A model generated the notes under the pieces. The model was not told where the DNA came from. It was given only the letters and a program-made list of their open reading frames with translations, and did no database searches. A DNA stretch of 64,000 nucleotides from positions 1 through 64,000 of the forward strand of contig NZ_AZDT01000028.1 in NCBI RefSeq assembly GCF_001434785.1, written 5' to 3'. The translations under genes were made by a program, and so were the position numbers. Source of the DNA: Levilactobacillus namurensis DSM 19117. Lineage in GTDB: Bacteria; Bacillota; Bacilli; Lactobacillales; Lactobacillaceae. Shown here piece by piece: positions 28,760 to 39,320 of this stretch. Positions within the stretch are counted from its first letter, which is position 1. The number at the start of each line of letters is the position of its first letter.

Positions 28760-29785
28760 TTAATCCTGCCGGCGACGATTCTTCAGTAGCAGGTAAATGA
28801 TGATGGCCAACAGAAGGACGATGACCACACCACCCGCGACGAACCACCAGAAGTAATTCGGAGTTGCCGGTTGGTTGAACTTATTCGCTAACTTGCCAAC
28901 TTCCTTTTGCGTCACCGTAAAGTTCTTGGTGAAGTGCCACTGGTAGCCGCCTTTAGCCGTTGCATCCAGCGTCAACGTGTACTTTCCCGCGGACAGTTGC
29001 GTTGAGCCCCAAGGTAGGGCGTAGGCGAAATGACTGTTGGGCGCCATTGCCATGTTGGCCTTTTCATTCTGCAACAAGACTTTACTGTCGCCCGCCTTAG
29101 TCACCCGGGCCTTGACCTTCAAGTTCCGCATCATCCCCGGACGCGGGTTCTGCAGCGTGGCCTCCACTTGATTCAAGGAGTTGATCTGCCCCGCCTTCAC
29201 GTCCAGCAGCTTCATGTCCGGTGCCACTTCTAGAGCTGATTCCCGCAGTCGCAGGCCAATCACGTAAGCGAAATTATTACTAATGGTCACACCCTTACTC
29301 TTGGTGGTCTGACCCCGGTCCAGTTTCTTAACGTTGATGCCCCCTAGAATCATACCGTCAAGCTTCTCTGCGGGCATCCGGTACTGCACGTAGACCTTTT
29401 TGGTACTCTTCGCTGGCACCGTCACCACTGGTAACTGGGTCTTGTCGAAGATATCTTTGATGCCCACCTTTAACGAACTGTCCCGCTTAGGGTTGGCTTG
29501 ACTGTAATCAATGACCCCGTTCGCGTTGGTAATCGCCTGGTTCACGTTGACCTGGAACTTCTGGGCCTGATTGGTCTGGTTCCCGATGACGACCCCTAGC
29601 CGTTGCTCCTGGTTCGGCTTGACCCGCAAGGCGAAGTACGTGGCGTTCTTGTCATCTTGGTTTTTCGGCAGCACCGCATTTACGGTATACCCCACACTTT
29701 CGGCTTTAGCGAACTGTTGATACCCACCAATGGTGAACAGCAACGTTCCTAAAATGATCAATCCCTGCCAAATTCTTTTTTTCAT
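28760..29785 (-). CDS. cscA: Cell-surface protein with DUF916/DUF3324 domains (CscA type)
   Basis: The 341-residue protein has a signal peptide (IWQGLIILGTLLFTIGGYQQFAKA), an Ig-like DUF916 domain (GYTVNAVLPKNQDDKNATYFALRVKPNQEQRLGV), a second DUF3324 domain, and a C-terminal membrane segment (YFWWFVAGGVVIVLLLAIIIYLLL) with a basic tail. Proteins of this build (WxLIP) bind WxL proteins and host or cell-wall partners. It is the last gene of a cscD-cscC-cscB-cscA order and has its own likely promoter in the gap before it. Confidence 0.9.
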   Translation of the reverse strand: MKKRIWQGLIILGTLLFTIGGYQQFAKAESVGYTVNAVLPKNQDDKNATYFALRVKPNQEQRLGVVIGNQTNQAQKFQVNVNQAITNANGVIDYSQANPKRDSSLKVGIKDIFDKTQLPVVTVPAKSTKKVYVQYRMPAEKLDGMILGGINVKKLDRGQTTKSKGVTISNNFAYVIGLRLRESALEVAPDMKLLDVKAGQINSLNQVEATLQNPRPGMMRNLKVKARVTKAGDSKVLLQNEKANMAMAPNSHFAYALPWGSTQLSAGKYTLTLDATAKGGYQWHFTKNFTVTQKEVGKLANKFNQPATPNYFWWFVAGGVVIVLLLAIIIYLLLKNRRRQD

Positions 29786-29814
29786 GGTACGCCCACCTTC
29801 CTTAAATCGTCCCC

Positions 29815-29823
29815 ATTATAGCA
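29815..29823 (-). promoter_or_regulatory. Extended -10 promoter before cscA
   Basis: On the minus strand TGCTATAAT (29823-29815) is a perfect extended -10, about 30 nt from the ATG. No good -35 is visible. It would let cscA be expressed apart from the other csc genes. Confidence 0.5.
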
Positions 29824-29943
29824 AGGCTGAGCACCGAATTCGGGGACGACCACTCAGCTGCTTTAGTAACCCTGCAAACACGCAAAGATAGCGCTGGCTC
29901 TGCAACCACCGCTACCAACTCACTTCCTTCGATCTCCCGCTAC

Positions 29944-30651
29944 CTACTGCGGGGTATCCGTCAATAGCCAAGACAGTGACCCCTGGTAGGTCTGTTCCCG
30001 GGTCACCGCCGACTCTAAAATACTGAGACGCATCGGCTGGGTCGGGCTGGTATTCAACCGCCATAGCCAGGTGCCCACTCCCTGGCGACTGCCCGGCGTG
30101 TCCTGCGCCCGAGCCACTAGCGAATAACTGCCCACCGGTAGCGCCTGCGTCGCCGTCACCAGGACATCTGGTTGCCGACTGGCGTTTTCTCCGGCCGATA
30201 AGAAACGCGTCTCACCTAGACTGACCGTTAAGGCCTTTAATTGCGCGCCATTGGTCTGACCCACCAAAGGTTCGGGCTTGAGCATCAAGCTCCAGCCCGT
30301 CCCACTTCCCCGCCGGTCACTTAGCTGAATAAACGGCTGCGTGTTGGCGACCGTCGCGGTGATGGTCCCATCTTGAATGGCTTGCTGTTGAAACGTTAGG
30401 TTCGATAAATAATCCAAGGTTAAGTGACCTCGAGAGCCGGTACCTGGATTGTCCGGGTCATCGGGGTCACCAGGAAACGGCTTCCCGGAACCGTCCGGAT
30501 CGGTCGGCGCTACCGGACCCGTATTCGCATCCGGGACCAACTGAACGTTGCCAGTCGTCTGCCGTCCCGCTGACGTTGCCGCCAGCGCTGGAACACCGCC
30601 CCCGACACCGAGAATCAACGAGGTCACCACCAAGAGCATTAGTCTGTTCAC
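29944..30651 (-). CDS. cscB: WxL-domain surface protein (CscB type)
   Basis: The 235-residue exported protein has a signal peptide (LMLLVVTSLILGVGGGVPALAA), a Pro/Gly/Asp-rich linker (DPDGSGKPFPGDPDDPDNPG) and a C-terminal WxL domain. The two WxL motifs are GTGWSLMLK and LSWLLTDTPQ. WxL domains attach non-covalently to peptidoglycan. The start is GTG behind GGGGGG. It lies 34 nt after cscC. Confidence 0.88.
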   Translation of the reverse strand: MNRLMLLVVTSLILGVGGGVPALAATSAGRQTTGNVQLVPDANTGPVAPTDPDGSGKPFPGDPDDPDNPGTGSRGHLTLDYLSNLTFQQQAIQDGTITATVANTQPFIQLSDRRGSGTGWSLMLKPEPLVGQTNGAQLKALTVSLGETRFLSAGENASRQPDVLVTATQALPVGSYSLVARAQDTPGSRQGVGTWLWRLNTSPTQPMRLSILESAVTREQTYQGSLSWLLTDTPQ

Positions 30652-30685
30652 GGTGGTCCCCCCTTCTATTTAAGCCGCCCAGCCA

Positions 30686-31342
30686 TTAAGCCTGTGGCGT
30701 GTTAGTCAAAGTCCACGTCAGCGTCGATTGGTAGTCGCCGGCAACGTTCCCGGCCTTCAAGTCCAACTTCGCTGTGTCATAAGTGGTATCGAACGAGCCG
30801 ACCCCTTCCTTACTTTCCGCGTTGTAGGTCGCCCCAATGACCTTTTGGTTAGCCGTCGCACTCCCCGTGTTAAAGATCAGAGACGTACTCAGGTCGGATG
30901 GTAATTGCGACGTCCCGGCAGCTACCACTTTCCCGCCGGACAGGGTCAAGGTACTGCCGCCAATGATATCTCCGTCGGAACTGGCGAACTTTTCAGCAGC
31001 GACTTGCACGTCCCAGCTAGTCTTGTGCCCTGCGTTGACCACCGTTAGCTTCCCATCATTGGTCCCGGTATGGGCACCAGCATCGATGGTTCCGCTAATA
31101 GTTTGGTCTTTTCCGTCAATTTCAGTGCTAGGTACCGTCACGTAAGGTGCCGCCTTTAACATGACGCCCCCGGCACCTGGATTTTCTGGATCTTCACCGG
31201 CCGTTAACGTGACGTTCCCCGTCGTACTCTGGGTGGTTGACGCGGCCCCTTCGTCCGCTGCGTGAGCCGTGGTCACACTAGTCAAGCCGATTCCGGCGAT
31301 TAAAACTACGGATGCAAGTAATTGTCGTGTCTTCTTGGTCAT
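30686..31342 (-). CDS. cscC: WxL-domain surface protein (CscC type)
   Basis: The 218-residue exported protein has a signal peptide (QLLASVVLIAGIGLTSVTTAHA) and, over most of its length, a WxL domain. The first motif is varied (TSWDVQVAAE) and the second canonical (STLTWTLTNTPQA). No cysteines. The ATG at 31342 is chosen over a GTG four codons upstream that abuts the SD. Expected to sit at the cell wall with cscB and cscA products. Confidence 0.88.
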   Translation of the reverse strand: MTKKTRQLLASVVLIAGIGLTSVTTAHAADEGAASTTQSTTGNVTLTAGEDPENPGAGGVMLKAAPYVTVPSTEIDGKDQTISGTIDAGAHTGTNDGKLTVVNAGHKTSWDVQVAAEKFASSDGDIIGGSTLTLSGGKVVAAGTSQLPSDLSTSLIFNTGSATANQKVIGATYNAESKEGVGSFDTTYDTAKLDLKAGNVAGDYQSTLTWTLTNTPQA

Positions 31343-31363
31343 GATATTTTCCACTCCTCGATT

Positions 31364-31816
31364 TTATGATCTCTTTTTAGGATTTTTCGGTTGCGACGCG
31401 GATGTTGCTCCCCGTCGACTTAAGTGCCAGACCCCCAACATCAAACACAGGATGATGCCCAGCAGGGAGGCCAAGCCCAGCCATTGTCCTTCCGATAATT
31501 GCGGGAGTCGCCCCGTTGGTTGGGCACTGGCCGCTTGCTGGCCGGTCGTCGCGGAGGGGGATGCGGCGCTGCCCGCAGAATCCCCCGGCACTGATGGGTG
31601 GTGATCCGTGGATTCCGTAGACCCCGTGGACCCCGTTGCGCCAGACCCGCCACTCACTAAGTTTCCATCGCTACCGGAAGTCACACTGGAAGCAGATGGC
31701 GTCAGCTTCACCTGATATTGGGATTGCTGAGCATCGGTCGCGGCTTGAACCGGCGTGACGCCGCCCCAGCACCAGAGCAACCCGACTAGTAACCAACCGA
31801 TCCATTTTAGTCGCAT
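31364..31816 (-). CDS. cscD: Small sortase-anchored surface protein (CscD type)
   Basis: The 150-residue protein has a signal peptide (WLLVGLLWCWGGVTPVQAA), a Ser/Gly/Thr-rich stalk and a cell-wall sorting signal. The signal consists of LPQLSEG, a hydrophobic stretch (LASLLGIILCLMLGVWHL) and a basic tail. LPQLSE departs from LPxTG by Leu at the Thr position. The csc clusters of lactobacilli carry such a small anchored protein. First gene of the cluster; GAGG lies 7 nt from the ATG. Confidence 0.87.
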   Translation of the reverse strand: MRLKWIGWLLVGLLWCWGGVTPVQAATDAQQSQYQVKLTPSASSVTSGSDGNLVSGGSGATGSTGSTESTDHHPSVPGDSAGSAASPSATTGQQAASAQPTGRLPQLSEGQWLGLASLLGIILCLMLGVWHLSRRGATSASQPKNPKKRS

Positions 31817-31967
31817 CACAATTCCTCATTTCTCAGCAACGTTCCGTGGGGGACTCGGCCGACCTTTCGAAATTAACGCGGTTGTCGCGCCCCGCAGACT
31901 CGAACGTTCAGGGTAAAGCATCGTTATTTTGGGTGTTACCTTTTGAACTCATCGATGATTCATGAGC

Positions 31968-31997
31968 ATCTTAGCACGCCCTATCGGTTTTTGTCCA
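31968..31997 (-). promoter_or_regulatory. Likely promoter of the csc operon
   Basis: On the minus strand -35 TGGACA (31997-31992), 18 nt spacer, and extended -10 TGCTAAGAT (31976-31968). It leaves a leader of about 145 nt before cscD. Confidence 0.5.
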
Positions 31998-32252
31998 CAA
32001 TTAGCAATGTGTGAGATAAAATATTTCTGAGCAAGATTTGAAAACCCTATCGTATCAGTAGTTTAGCCATCTAACTGTTGCTTTCAAAAAACGATGGATT
32101 TCCTTTGATAATTGACTTAAAGACCCATTATTCCCTTTAGCTAATTAGCAACTGTCCTTTAAATCTCAGCCACTAACCAGCCCATAGTCTTTTATAATTA
32201 TAGTGTAAAACTTCTAATGATTAAATTCGTTATTGTGGCCTATTGAGGGTCC
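31998..32252. other. AT-rich non-coding stretch upstream of the csc operon
   Basis: No gene seen. The stretch is clearly richer in A and T than flanking genes, with TATAAT-like sequences on both strands (for example 32193-32198 plus). It may hold regulatory sites for the surface cluster. Confidence 0.4.
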
Positions 32253-32303
32253 CCAAAAAAGCCGCTGATCCAAGGGATGTCCCCTCGAACCAGCGGCTTT
32301 TGG
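32253..32303 (-). terminator. Terminator of srtA
   Basis: CCAAAAAAGCCGCTG and CAGCGGCTTTTGG pair around a loop of about 23 nt; on the minus strand the stem ends in TTTTTTGG. It separates srtA from the csc operon. Confidence 0.8.
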
Positions 32304-32320
32304 ATGATACAGCACCACGT

Positions 32321-33025
32321 TTAGTTATTAAAACCACCGGCAAACCCTTTACGTACGGATTCGGGCGCCTGCCGATAGGCCATCTGCCGGACGTACTTAC
32401 CCCGAATCATCAACCGGTTGGCACCCGTCGCATCACAGGTAATCAGCGTGACCAGCTTTTGCTTAGTCGGGGCCACCACCTGGACGTCGGTCGCGGCGAT
32501 GAACTTCCGCACAGTGACCCGGTATTCGTAGACCTTGCTGGCGTTAGTCAGGTAGATCTTCTGTCCCACCTTAGTCTTGTAATATAGAGGACTAAACAGG
32601 ATCGAATGCGAGACCATGTGGTGTCCCGCCAACGGATAGTTGTTCTCCCCCATCTTCTGGTCTGGCCGCATGGTTCCCGCGGTCAACGCCAAGACGGGAT
32701 TACTGACCCCCTTGGCGATCGGCAAATGAATCTTCGATTGCGGGATATAGATCTGACCGACCACGTGAATCTCCTTAGAATTCAAGCGGGCCTTCGCGAC
32801 CGTCTGGAAATCCAGCGACTTGACCTTTTTAAAGTCGTACGACGCTTTCTTGCGCTGATTTTTCTTAACGGACTGTCGCGTGACTTCGGGTTGATAGGTC
32901 GCGACCAGCCACTCTTTGATCTGCTCGTTAAAAATCAGGCCCAGTGAGATCAAGATCAACACGACAAACCCTAGCGTCCCCCACCAGCGCCGCTTATTTT
33001 TTTTAACGCTTTGTTTTTTCGCCAT
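32321..33025 (-). CDS. srtA: Class A sortase
   Basis: Membrane transpeptidase that cleaves LPxTG-like sorting signals and links proteins to peptidoglycan. The 234-residue protein has an N-terminal membrane segment (WWGTLGFVVLILISLGLIF) and the sortase barrel with catalytic His in NYPLAGHHM, Cys in LVTLITCDATG and Arg in NRLMIRGKYV. GGAG precedes the ATG. Its nearest substrate candidate is CscD, 0.5 kb downstream. Confidence 0.94.
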   Translation of the reverse strand: MAKKQSVKKNKRRWWGTLGFVVLILISLGLIFNEQIKEWLVATYQPEVTRQSVKKNQRKKASYDFKKVKSLDFQTVAKARLNSKEIHVVGQIYIPQSKIHLPIAKGVSNPVLALTAGTMRPDQKMGENNYPLAGHHMVSHSILFSPLYYKTKVGQKIYLTNASKVYEYRVTVRKFIAATDVQVVAPTKQKLVTLITCDATGANRLMIRGKYVRQMAYRQAPESVRKGFAGGFNN

Positions 33026-33152
33026 GTGCTTCGCTCCTTCCCCAAGTCCTTCTTGATTCTACCCCACGTAAGCCACCGGCGTCCACTCCGACCCTTCCCT
33101 GACGCACGACCCCACGCTCCGTTAGGCTAAAAGTTGCGCCCACAGAGGGTAC

Positions 33153-33181
33153 AAAAAAAGCCACCGCCAAGCGGTGACTCT
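33153..33181 (-). terminator. Terminator after rpmE2
   Basis: On the minus strand AGTCACCGC and GCGGTGGCT form a stem around TTG followed by seven T. Confidence 0.85.
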
Positions 33182-33193
33182 TCAAGTTTTGCT

Positions 33194-33445
33194 TTAGTCG
33201 TTGGACAAACCGTACTTCTTGTTGAATTTGTCGACCGCACCATCGGCTTGGGTAAACTTTTGCTTACCCGTGTAGAATGGGTGAGAGTCAGACGTGATTT
33301 CAACACGAATCAATGGGTAAGTGTTGCCATCTTCCCATTCGATGGTTTCGTCTGAAGTTGCCGTAGAACCGGACAAGAACTTGTAGCCGGTAGAAGAGTC
33401 TTGGAAGACCACTTCACGGTAATCTGGGTGAATGCCTTGTTTCAT
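33194..33445 (-). CDS. rpmE2: Ribosomal protein L31 type B
   Basis: The 83-residue protein begins [16 protein letters not shown] and has SSDETIEW-like and [22 protein letters not shown] blocks. It has no cysteine, so it is the zinc-independent form of L31. GGAG precedes the ATG. Monocistronic with its own promoter and terminator. Confidence 0.96.
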   Translation of the reverse strand: MKQGIHPDYREVVFQDSSTGYKFLSGSTATSDETIEWEDGNTYPLIRVEITSDSHPFYTGKQKFTQADGAVDKFNKKYGLSND

Positions 33446-33514
33446 AATGTAATACGCTCCTTTTGCCCTGAAACATTGACTGCTTCAGAGATTGATTTAA
33501 TCGTCAACCGTCAC

Positions 33515-33543
33515 ATTATAGCATGAAACTTGACAGTCGGCAA
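33515..33543 (-). promoter_or_regulatory. rpmE2 promoter
   Basis: On the minus strand -35 TTGCCG (33543-33538) and -10 TATAAT (33520-33515), 17 nt apart, the -10 extended by TGC. It lies just after the murA stop and leaves a leader of about 65 nt. Confidence 0.7.
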
Positions 33544-33545
33544 TG

Positions 33546-34835
33546 TTAATCTTGGCCGTCTTCGACTAAGCTGTGAGTATTAACGATGCTCACCCGCGCG
33601 TTCAGCGCCGTTAACTTATCGACGATGCGGTCATAACCCCGTAAAATATTGTCAGCGTCATTGATCACCGTGGTGCCCGAGGCCATCAGCCCCGCAATCA
33701 CCAGGGAAGCTCCCGCCCGAATCTCACCGGCCTGAACTTCACTGCCCTCTAAGTGGTCCGTGGGATCGACGATGATGGTGCCATTTTCAGAACGAATCTG
33801 GGCCCCCATCTTCCGTAATTCCGCAATATGCTTGATCCGCTTAGGGTAGATGGTGTCAATCACCACACTGCTCCCGTTCGCCCGCAACAATAGCGGCGTC
33901 AACGGCTGTTGAAGATCCGTGGCAAACCCCGGGAATGGCATGGTCTTGACCTGAATCGGCTTCAAGTGTTCCGAACGGGGAACGTAAATGCTGTCCTCAT
34001 CGATCTCCAGTTGAACGCCCATTTCAATCATCTTCGCCGTGAAGGATTCCAAGTGTTCTGGAATCACGTTCTTGACCACCACACCGTCTCCGATTGCAGC
34101 AGCCATGGATAAGTACGTCCCGGCCTCGATCCGATCCGGGATAATCGTGTGCGTATTCATCGCCCGTAACGTGGTGACCCCTTCGATTCGGATCACGTCC
34201 GTCCCAGCGCCCCGCACATGCGCGCCCATGTTGTTCAGGAACGTCGCAATATCAATAATTTCTGGTTCTTTCGCGGCATTTTCAATCACCGTGGTCCCGG
34301 TCGCCTTGACCGCCGCCAGAATCGAGTTGATCGTCGCCCCAACTGAGACCACGTCCAAGAAGATGCGGGCGCCGTGTAAGCCAGCGGGTCCCGTGGTAAT
34401 GTGTACCGTGTTATCGTGTTCTGTCACCGTAGCGCCGAGGGCCTTGAAAGCCTTGATATGCTGGTCGATGGGCCGCGGACCAATGTTATCGCCACCAGGA
34501 AAACTCAGCGTGGCCCGTTGGAACCGTCCCAATAACGACCCCATAAAGTAGTACGATGCTCGTAAACTTTTGATTGCTTTACTCGGTAGTGGGGCCTCTA
34601 CGATTTCAGTAGGGTCAATGGTCAGAACCCCGTCTTCGAACGCCGAATGGACGTTCATTGATTTTAAAATCAGCATCAGATTGTGGACATCCAGAATATC
34701 CGGGACCATATCAAAACGAACCGGCGTATCCGCTAAAATCGCGGCCGGAATGAGCGCAACTGTGCTATTTTTGGCGCCGCCAATCGTCACCTCACCGGTG
34801 AGTCGTTGGCCGCCATCGATTATCATTTTTTTCAT
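33546..34835 (-). CDS. murA: UDP-N-acetylglucosamine 1-carboxyvinyltransferase
   Basis: Transfers enolpyruvate from PEP to UDP-GlcNAc, the first committed step of peptidoglycan synthesis, and is the target of fosfomycin. The 429-residue protein has the repeated EPSP-synthase-like fold and starts [24 protein letters not shown] (Lys/Asn of the substrate site). The usual Cys position near residue 118 appears as Asp in [18 protein letters not shown]: the loop reads GGDNIG where most MurA have G-C-x-I-G. Asp there is known from fosfomycin-resistant MurA. One of the murA1/murA2 paralogues; which one cannot be told. Confidence 0.9.
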   Translation of the reverse strand: MKKMIIDGGQRLTGEVTIGGAKNSTVALIPAAILADTPVRFDMVPDILDVHNLMLILKSMNVHSAFEDGVLTIDPTEIVEAPLPSKAIKSLRASYYFMGSLLGRFQRATLSFPGGDNIGPRPIDQHIKAFKALGATVTEHDNTVHITTGPAGLHGARIFLDVVSVGATINSILAAVKATGTTVIENAAKEPEIIDIATFLNNMGAHVRGAGTDVIRIEGVTTLRAMNTHTIIPDRIEAGTYLSMAAAIGDGVVVKNVIPEHLESFTAKMIEMGVQLEIDEDSIYVPRSEHLKPIQVKTMPFPGFATDLQQPLTPLLLRANGSSVVIDTIYPKRIKHIAELRKMGAQIRSENGTIIVDPTDHLEGSEVQAGEIRAGASLVIAGLMASGTTVINDADNILRGYDRIVDKLTALNARVSIVNTHSLVEDGQD

Positions 34836-35278
34836 CGTGATGCGATCCTCACTTAAACTTATCTCTCATAGATGACTCCAGTACAGTCAGCTATAATGAT
34901 AAATAATCCCGAACAAAAAGACAACCATTTCTAGGGTTTTCACTAAAATTGTAATATAGACGAAGAAACGCGGAACCGTCCTATTTCTAGGATGATTCCG
35001 CGTTTCTGGTACCGGTTCGGCCAAAAGGTGGTCGGACGATTACTTAAATCTCGCCATGACTGAGGAGCCGGTCATCAAGCAAAATCACGGTTAAACCGCG
35101 TCCGCTCGGTGTTTTTCTGTCGACTTGGCTTTCCAGCCATGCGATGCGCCGCCCGACTTTCCCGAACGATTCACCTGATACGGCCTACCGCAGAACGTAG
35201 CGTTCCCCAGCTAATGCAAGTTATGACTTGCACCCGCCGTCCCGGTCAATTTCTCATTTAATTTTAATAAAATTCGCG
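34836..35278. other. Non-coding region between murA and pyrG
   Basis: No gene seen. It holds a strong hairpin at 34964-35007, a smaller hairpin at 35191-35205 (GAACG/CGTTC) and one at 35217-35235 (TGCAAGT/ACTTGCA). The murA promoter must lie near 34850-34930, which is AT-rich. The last hairpin adjoins CACCCGCC, recalling the 3' tail of the repeat family seen elsewhere, but the match is too short to call. Confidence 0.4.
34964..35007. terminator. Hairpin, possible pyrG terminator
   Basis: AGAAACGCGGAA (34964-34975) and its exact complement (34996-35007) enclose an inner TCCTA/TAGGA pair. T-rich only in part after the stem, and 270 nt beyond the pyrG stop, so the role is uncertain. Confidence 0.5.
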
Positions 35279-37075
<1,797 letters not shown>

Positions 37076-37147
37076 TTACGATAAATCGTAGGGAGCCCAA
37101 AAAATATAGTAACTGTTTTTGACGAACAGGTCAAGCATTCGGCGCGA

Positions 37148-37801
37148 TTATTTTTGATCGTCGTCGGTTTCGTCATCGTCGTCTTCTTCGTCATCATCGG
37201 CGGAGAAGTCCAGGTCGTCGGCGTCATCGTCTGGCGCGTCCATCTGTGACAACTGGTCTTCGATACCTTCGGGAATATCCTCGGTGTCGTCTTCCTCGTC
37301 GTCATCGTTGATGCCCAACCCGTTTTGTAACTTACCCAAATCTGGCGCACCATTACCCGTGGCGTCGTCATCATCGTCATCGTTAGCGTAACTGGTGTTG
37401 GAGTCATCTTCCGGATCGTCGTCATCGTAATCGATCACGTCATCATCATCCGTGGTGTCTGCCAAGAAGGCGTTGACTTTCTTACGCTTCTTGCGCTTAG
37501 GTTGGTCCTCGTCTTCTTCCGCGTGGACCGTCGCTTCATCGATGGATTCAAACGGATACCAAGTTCGCAGTCCCCAAAGGTTATCACCCAGAGAAATGAA
37601 ACTACCGTCAACGTTTAAATCCGTATAAAATTGGGACAGCCGTTCACGAATTTCTTTATCGCTGTCACCCAGGTACGTCTGAACGGCGTTTGCCAGGTCG
37701 GCAAAGGCCATCACGTCGCCATGTTGAGACAAGATGGCGTGGGCAACCTCAATCATTGATAATTCCTTTTTATTCTGGCCCTCAAAGACTTTTAATTCCA
37801 A
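37148..37801 (-). CDS. rpoE: RNA polymerase delta subunit
   Basis: Accessory subunit that raises transcription specificity and recycling. The N-terminal HARE-HTH domain ([28 protein letters not shown]) is followed by a C-terminal half made almost wholly of Asp and Glu from about residue 105 to the end. The ORF goes 7 codons further up. The TTG at 37801 gives [18 protein letters not shown], the usual N-terminus, behind AAAGGA; the protein is 217 residues. Upstream of pyrG as in Bacillus. Confidence 0.94.
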   Translation of the reverse strand: MELKVFEGQNKKELSMIEVAHAILSQHGDVMAFADLANAVQTYLGDSDKEIRERLSQFYTDLNVDGSFISLGDNLWGLRTWYPFESIDEATVHAEEDEDQPKRKKRKKVNAFLADTTDDDDVIDYDDDDPEDDSNTSYANDDDDDDATGNGAPDLGKLQNGLGINDDDEEDDTEDIPEGIEDQLSQMDAPDDDADDLDFSADDDEEDDDDETDDDQK

Positions 37802-37845
37802 ACTGGTGCACGTCCTTTCCACAGTCTACGAAATATAATACGCGT

Positions 37846-38286
37846 TTATGCTGTAAATTGCAATCGAATCTTGTAGTTTCCGACCAATTCTTCCCCAGCA
37901 TACAGCAAATAGTCAATCTTGACGTTCCCGCTGAACGGCCGCTCCTGAAAGCTGGTCTCCAAAAACGGGGTGACCGTCTCGATAGGCATAATCCCGTACG
38001 GCGTCTGGTAACGGGCGGTCACCCGCTTACCACTGATAAAGTGTAACCGCAGTTCCGCCTCGGCGTTGCGCGTCAAGTGGACCGCCCCATCCGGGGTAAA
38101 CTTCATGGTCACTGGTGTCTGCTCATGGGTCTCCTGGTTGGGTTCCAGGTAGCGCAGGTAGAGGTTATCCCCCATCTGAACCAGCTGGCCGTCCACGTCC
38201 AGTCGGTAATCAGACACATCATCGTCCTGTTTAATGTGGGTCTCCAAGTGAATGGCTACGGGAACACCCGCTGAGAGTTGATCCAT
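37846..38286 (-). CDS. DUF1934 domain protein (YwiB type)
   Basis: A 146-residue beta-rich, calycin-like protein with no signal or membrane segment. Recognisable blocks are IHLETHIKQDDDVSDYRLDVDGQL and the C-terminal IDYLLYAGEELVGNYKIRLQF. Function of the family is unknown. GGAAGGA precedes the ATG. It lies just upstream of rpoE (44-nt gap), a common place near argS/rpoE in Bacillota, and probably shares its transcript. Confidence 0.82.
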   Translation of the reverse strand: MDQLSAGVPVAIHLETHIKQDDDVSDYRLDVDGQLVQMGDNLYLRYLEPNQETHEQTPVTMKFTPDGAVHLTRNAEAELRLHFISGKRVTARYQTPYGIMPIETVTPFLETSFQERPFSGNVKIDYLLYAGEELVGNYKIRLQFTA

Positions 38287-38407
38287 CTCGGTCCTTCCTT
38301 CCTTCAGGTCAAGTCACGCACAGTTACTTGTGCGTATATCAAGTTTAATTATAGTTCATTTGGGGACAAAAACCCACCGGATTCTCTTGGGATTCACCGG
38401 TCGTGAC

Positions 38408-38436
38408 CTGACGGCGCAAACGTTTTCTAGTATAAT
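38408..38436 (+). promoter_or_regulatory. Promoter of the lipL operon with a cre-like site
   Basis: -10 TATAAT at 38431-38436 and -35 CTGACG at 38408-38413, 17 nt apart. The spacer contains CGCAAACGTTTTCT (38415-38428), matching 11 of 14 positions of the cre consensus and keeping its central palindrome, so CcpA could act here. Confidence 0.5.
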
Positions 38437-38473
38437 AAATAAATAGGAAAACTTCTGAAAGAAGGCTGGTGTC

Positions 38474-39307
38474 ATGTTACCCTTTGCTTTACCCACGACC
38501 ACCATTCAGACGCTCACCACGTCCATCCCCGCTGACCAAAAAAATCTGGCCTTCGGGTACACCAACGCGTTGCTCGACTTAATGGCCCAACAGTCCCACC
38601 CCATTCTTCACTTTTGGGATATGCAACCGACCGTGATCTTGGGGCTGAAAGACAAACGACTCCCCGATTTAGCCGCCGCCGTGCGGCAAGTTCAGGGCCA
38701 CGGTTATGACTGGGTCCTGCGGAATTCGGGCGGCCTCGCAGTGGTTGCCGACCCCGGAATCCTCAACGTGTCACTCTTCAGCCCATTGACCACGCCGCCC
38801 ATTAGCGTCGACAACGCCTACGAACAGATGATGGCGTTGGTCCGGGCGGCCTGGCCCGAATTGACCATCGCCCACTTTGAGGTCACCCACTCGTACTGTC
38901 CAGGAGACTACGACTTAAGTGTCAACGGTCAAAAGATCGCTGGCATCTCCCAACGCCGGAGCCCCCACGCCCTAGTGACCATGCTGTACCTGGGGGTCAA
39001 CGGCGACCAGGCGGCCCGGGGAAGCCTGATCCGCGACTTCTACCAGGCCGGTCTCGCCCAGCAGCCCAACCAATGGGGCTTCCCCGACGTTGACCCGGCT
39101 ACCATGACCACCACGTCGCAACTCTTGGGGCAGGACTTAAGCCTAGCTGACGCCCGGCAACGCTTCTTGAACGCGTGCCAGGACGCCGGCTTGACCGTTA
39201 CTCACCAAGAACTGGCTGCCCGACTGACACAACCCGATTTCACCGAACGACTGGACCACGCCACCGCCCAAATGCGCCGGCGCCAACCCCGTCTGACCAC
39301 CGAATAA
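38474..39307 (+). CDS. lipL: Octanoyl/lipoyl amidotransferase, LipL-like
   Basis: Member of the BPL/LplA cofactor-transferase family. The 277-residue protein has RNSGGLAVVADPGILNVSL and SYCPGDYDLSVNGQKIAGISQRR, with the Cys near residue 142 in the place of the catalytic Cys of Bacillus LipL, which moves octanoyl or lipoyl groups from GcvH to E2 subunits. A lipoate ligase is the alternative, but the Cys-containing PGDYDLS motif favours LipL. First gene of a plus-strand operon with an HD hydrolase and a HAD phosphatase. Confidence 0.75.
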   Translation: MLPFALPTTTIQTLTTSIPADQKNLAFGYTNALLDLMAQQSHPILHFWDMQPTVILGLKDKRLPDLAAAVRQVQGHGYDWVLRNSGGLAVVADPGILNVSLFSPLTTPPISVDNAYEQMMALVRAAWPELTIAHFEVTHSYCPGDYDLSVNGQKIAGISQRRSPHALVTMLYLGVNGDQAARGSLIRDFYQAGLAQQPNQWGFPDVDPATMTTTSQLLGQDLSLADARQRFLNACQDAGLTVTHQELAARLTQPDFTERLDHATAQMRRRQPRLTTE

Positions 39308-39320
39308 GGAGGTATTGCTT

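Noticed and set aside
35212-35250. Possible fourth repeat locus between murA and pyrG
   Set aside because: A minus-strand stretch (GGCGGGTG followed by a hairpin) resembles the 3' tail of the miniature copy, but the outer helix and conserved inner blocks are missing. Too little to call.
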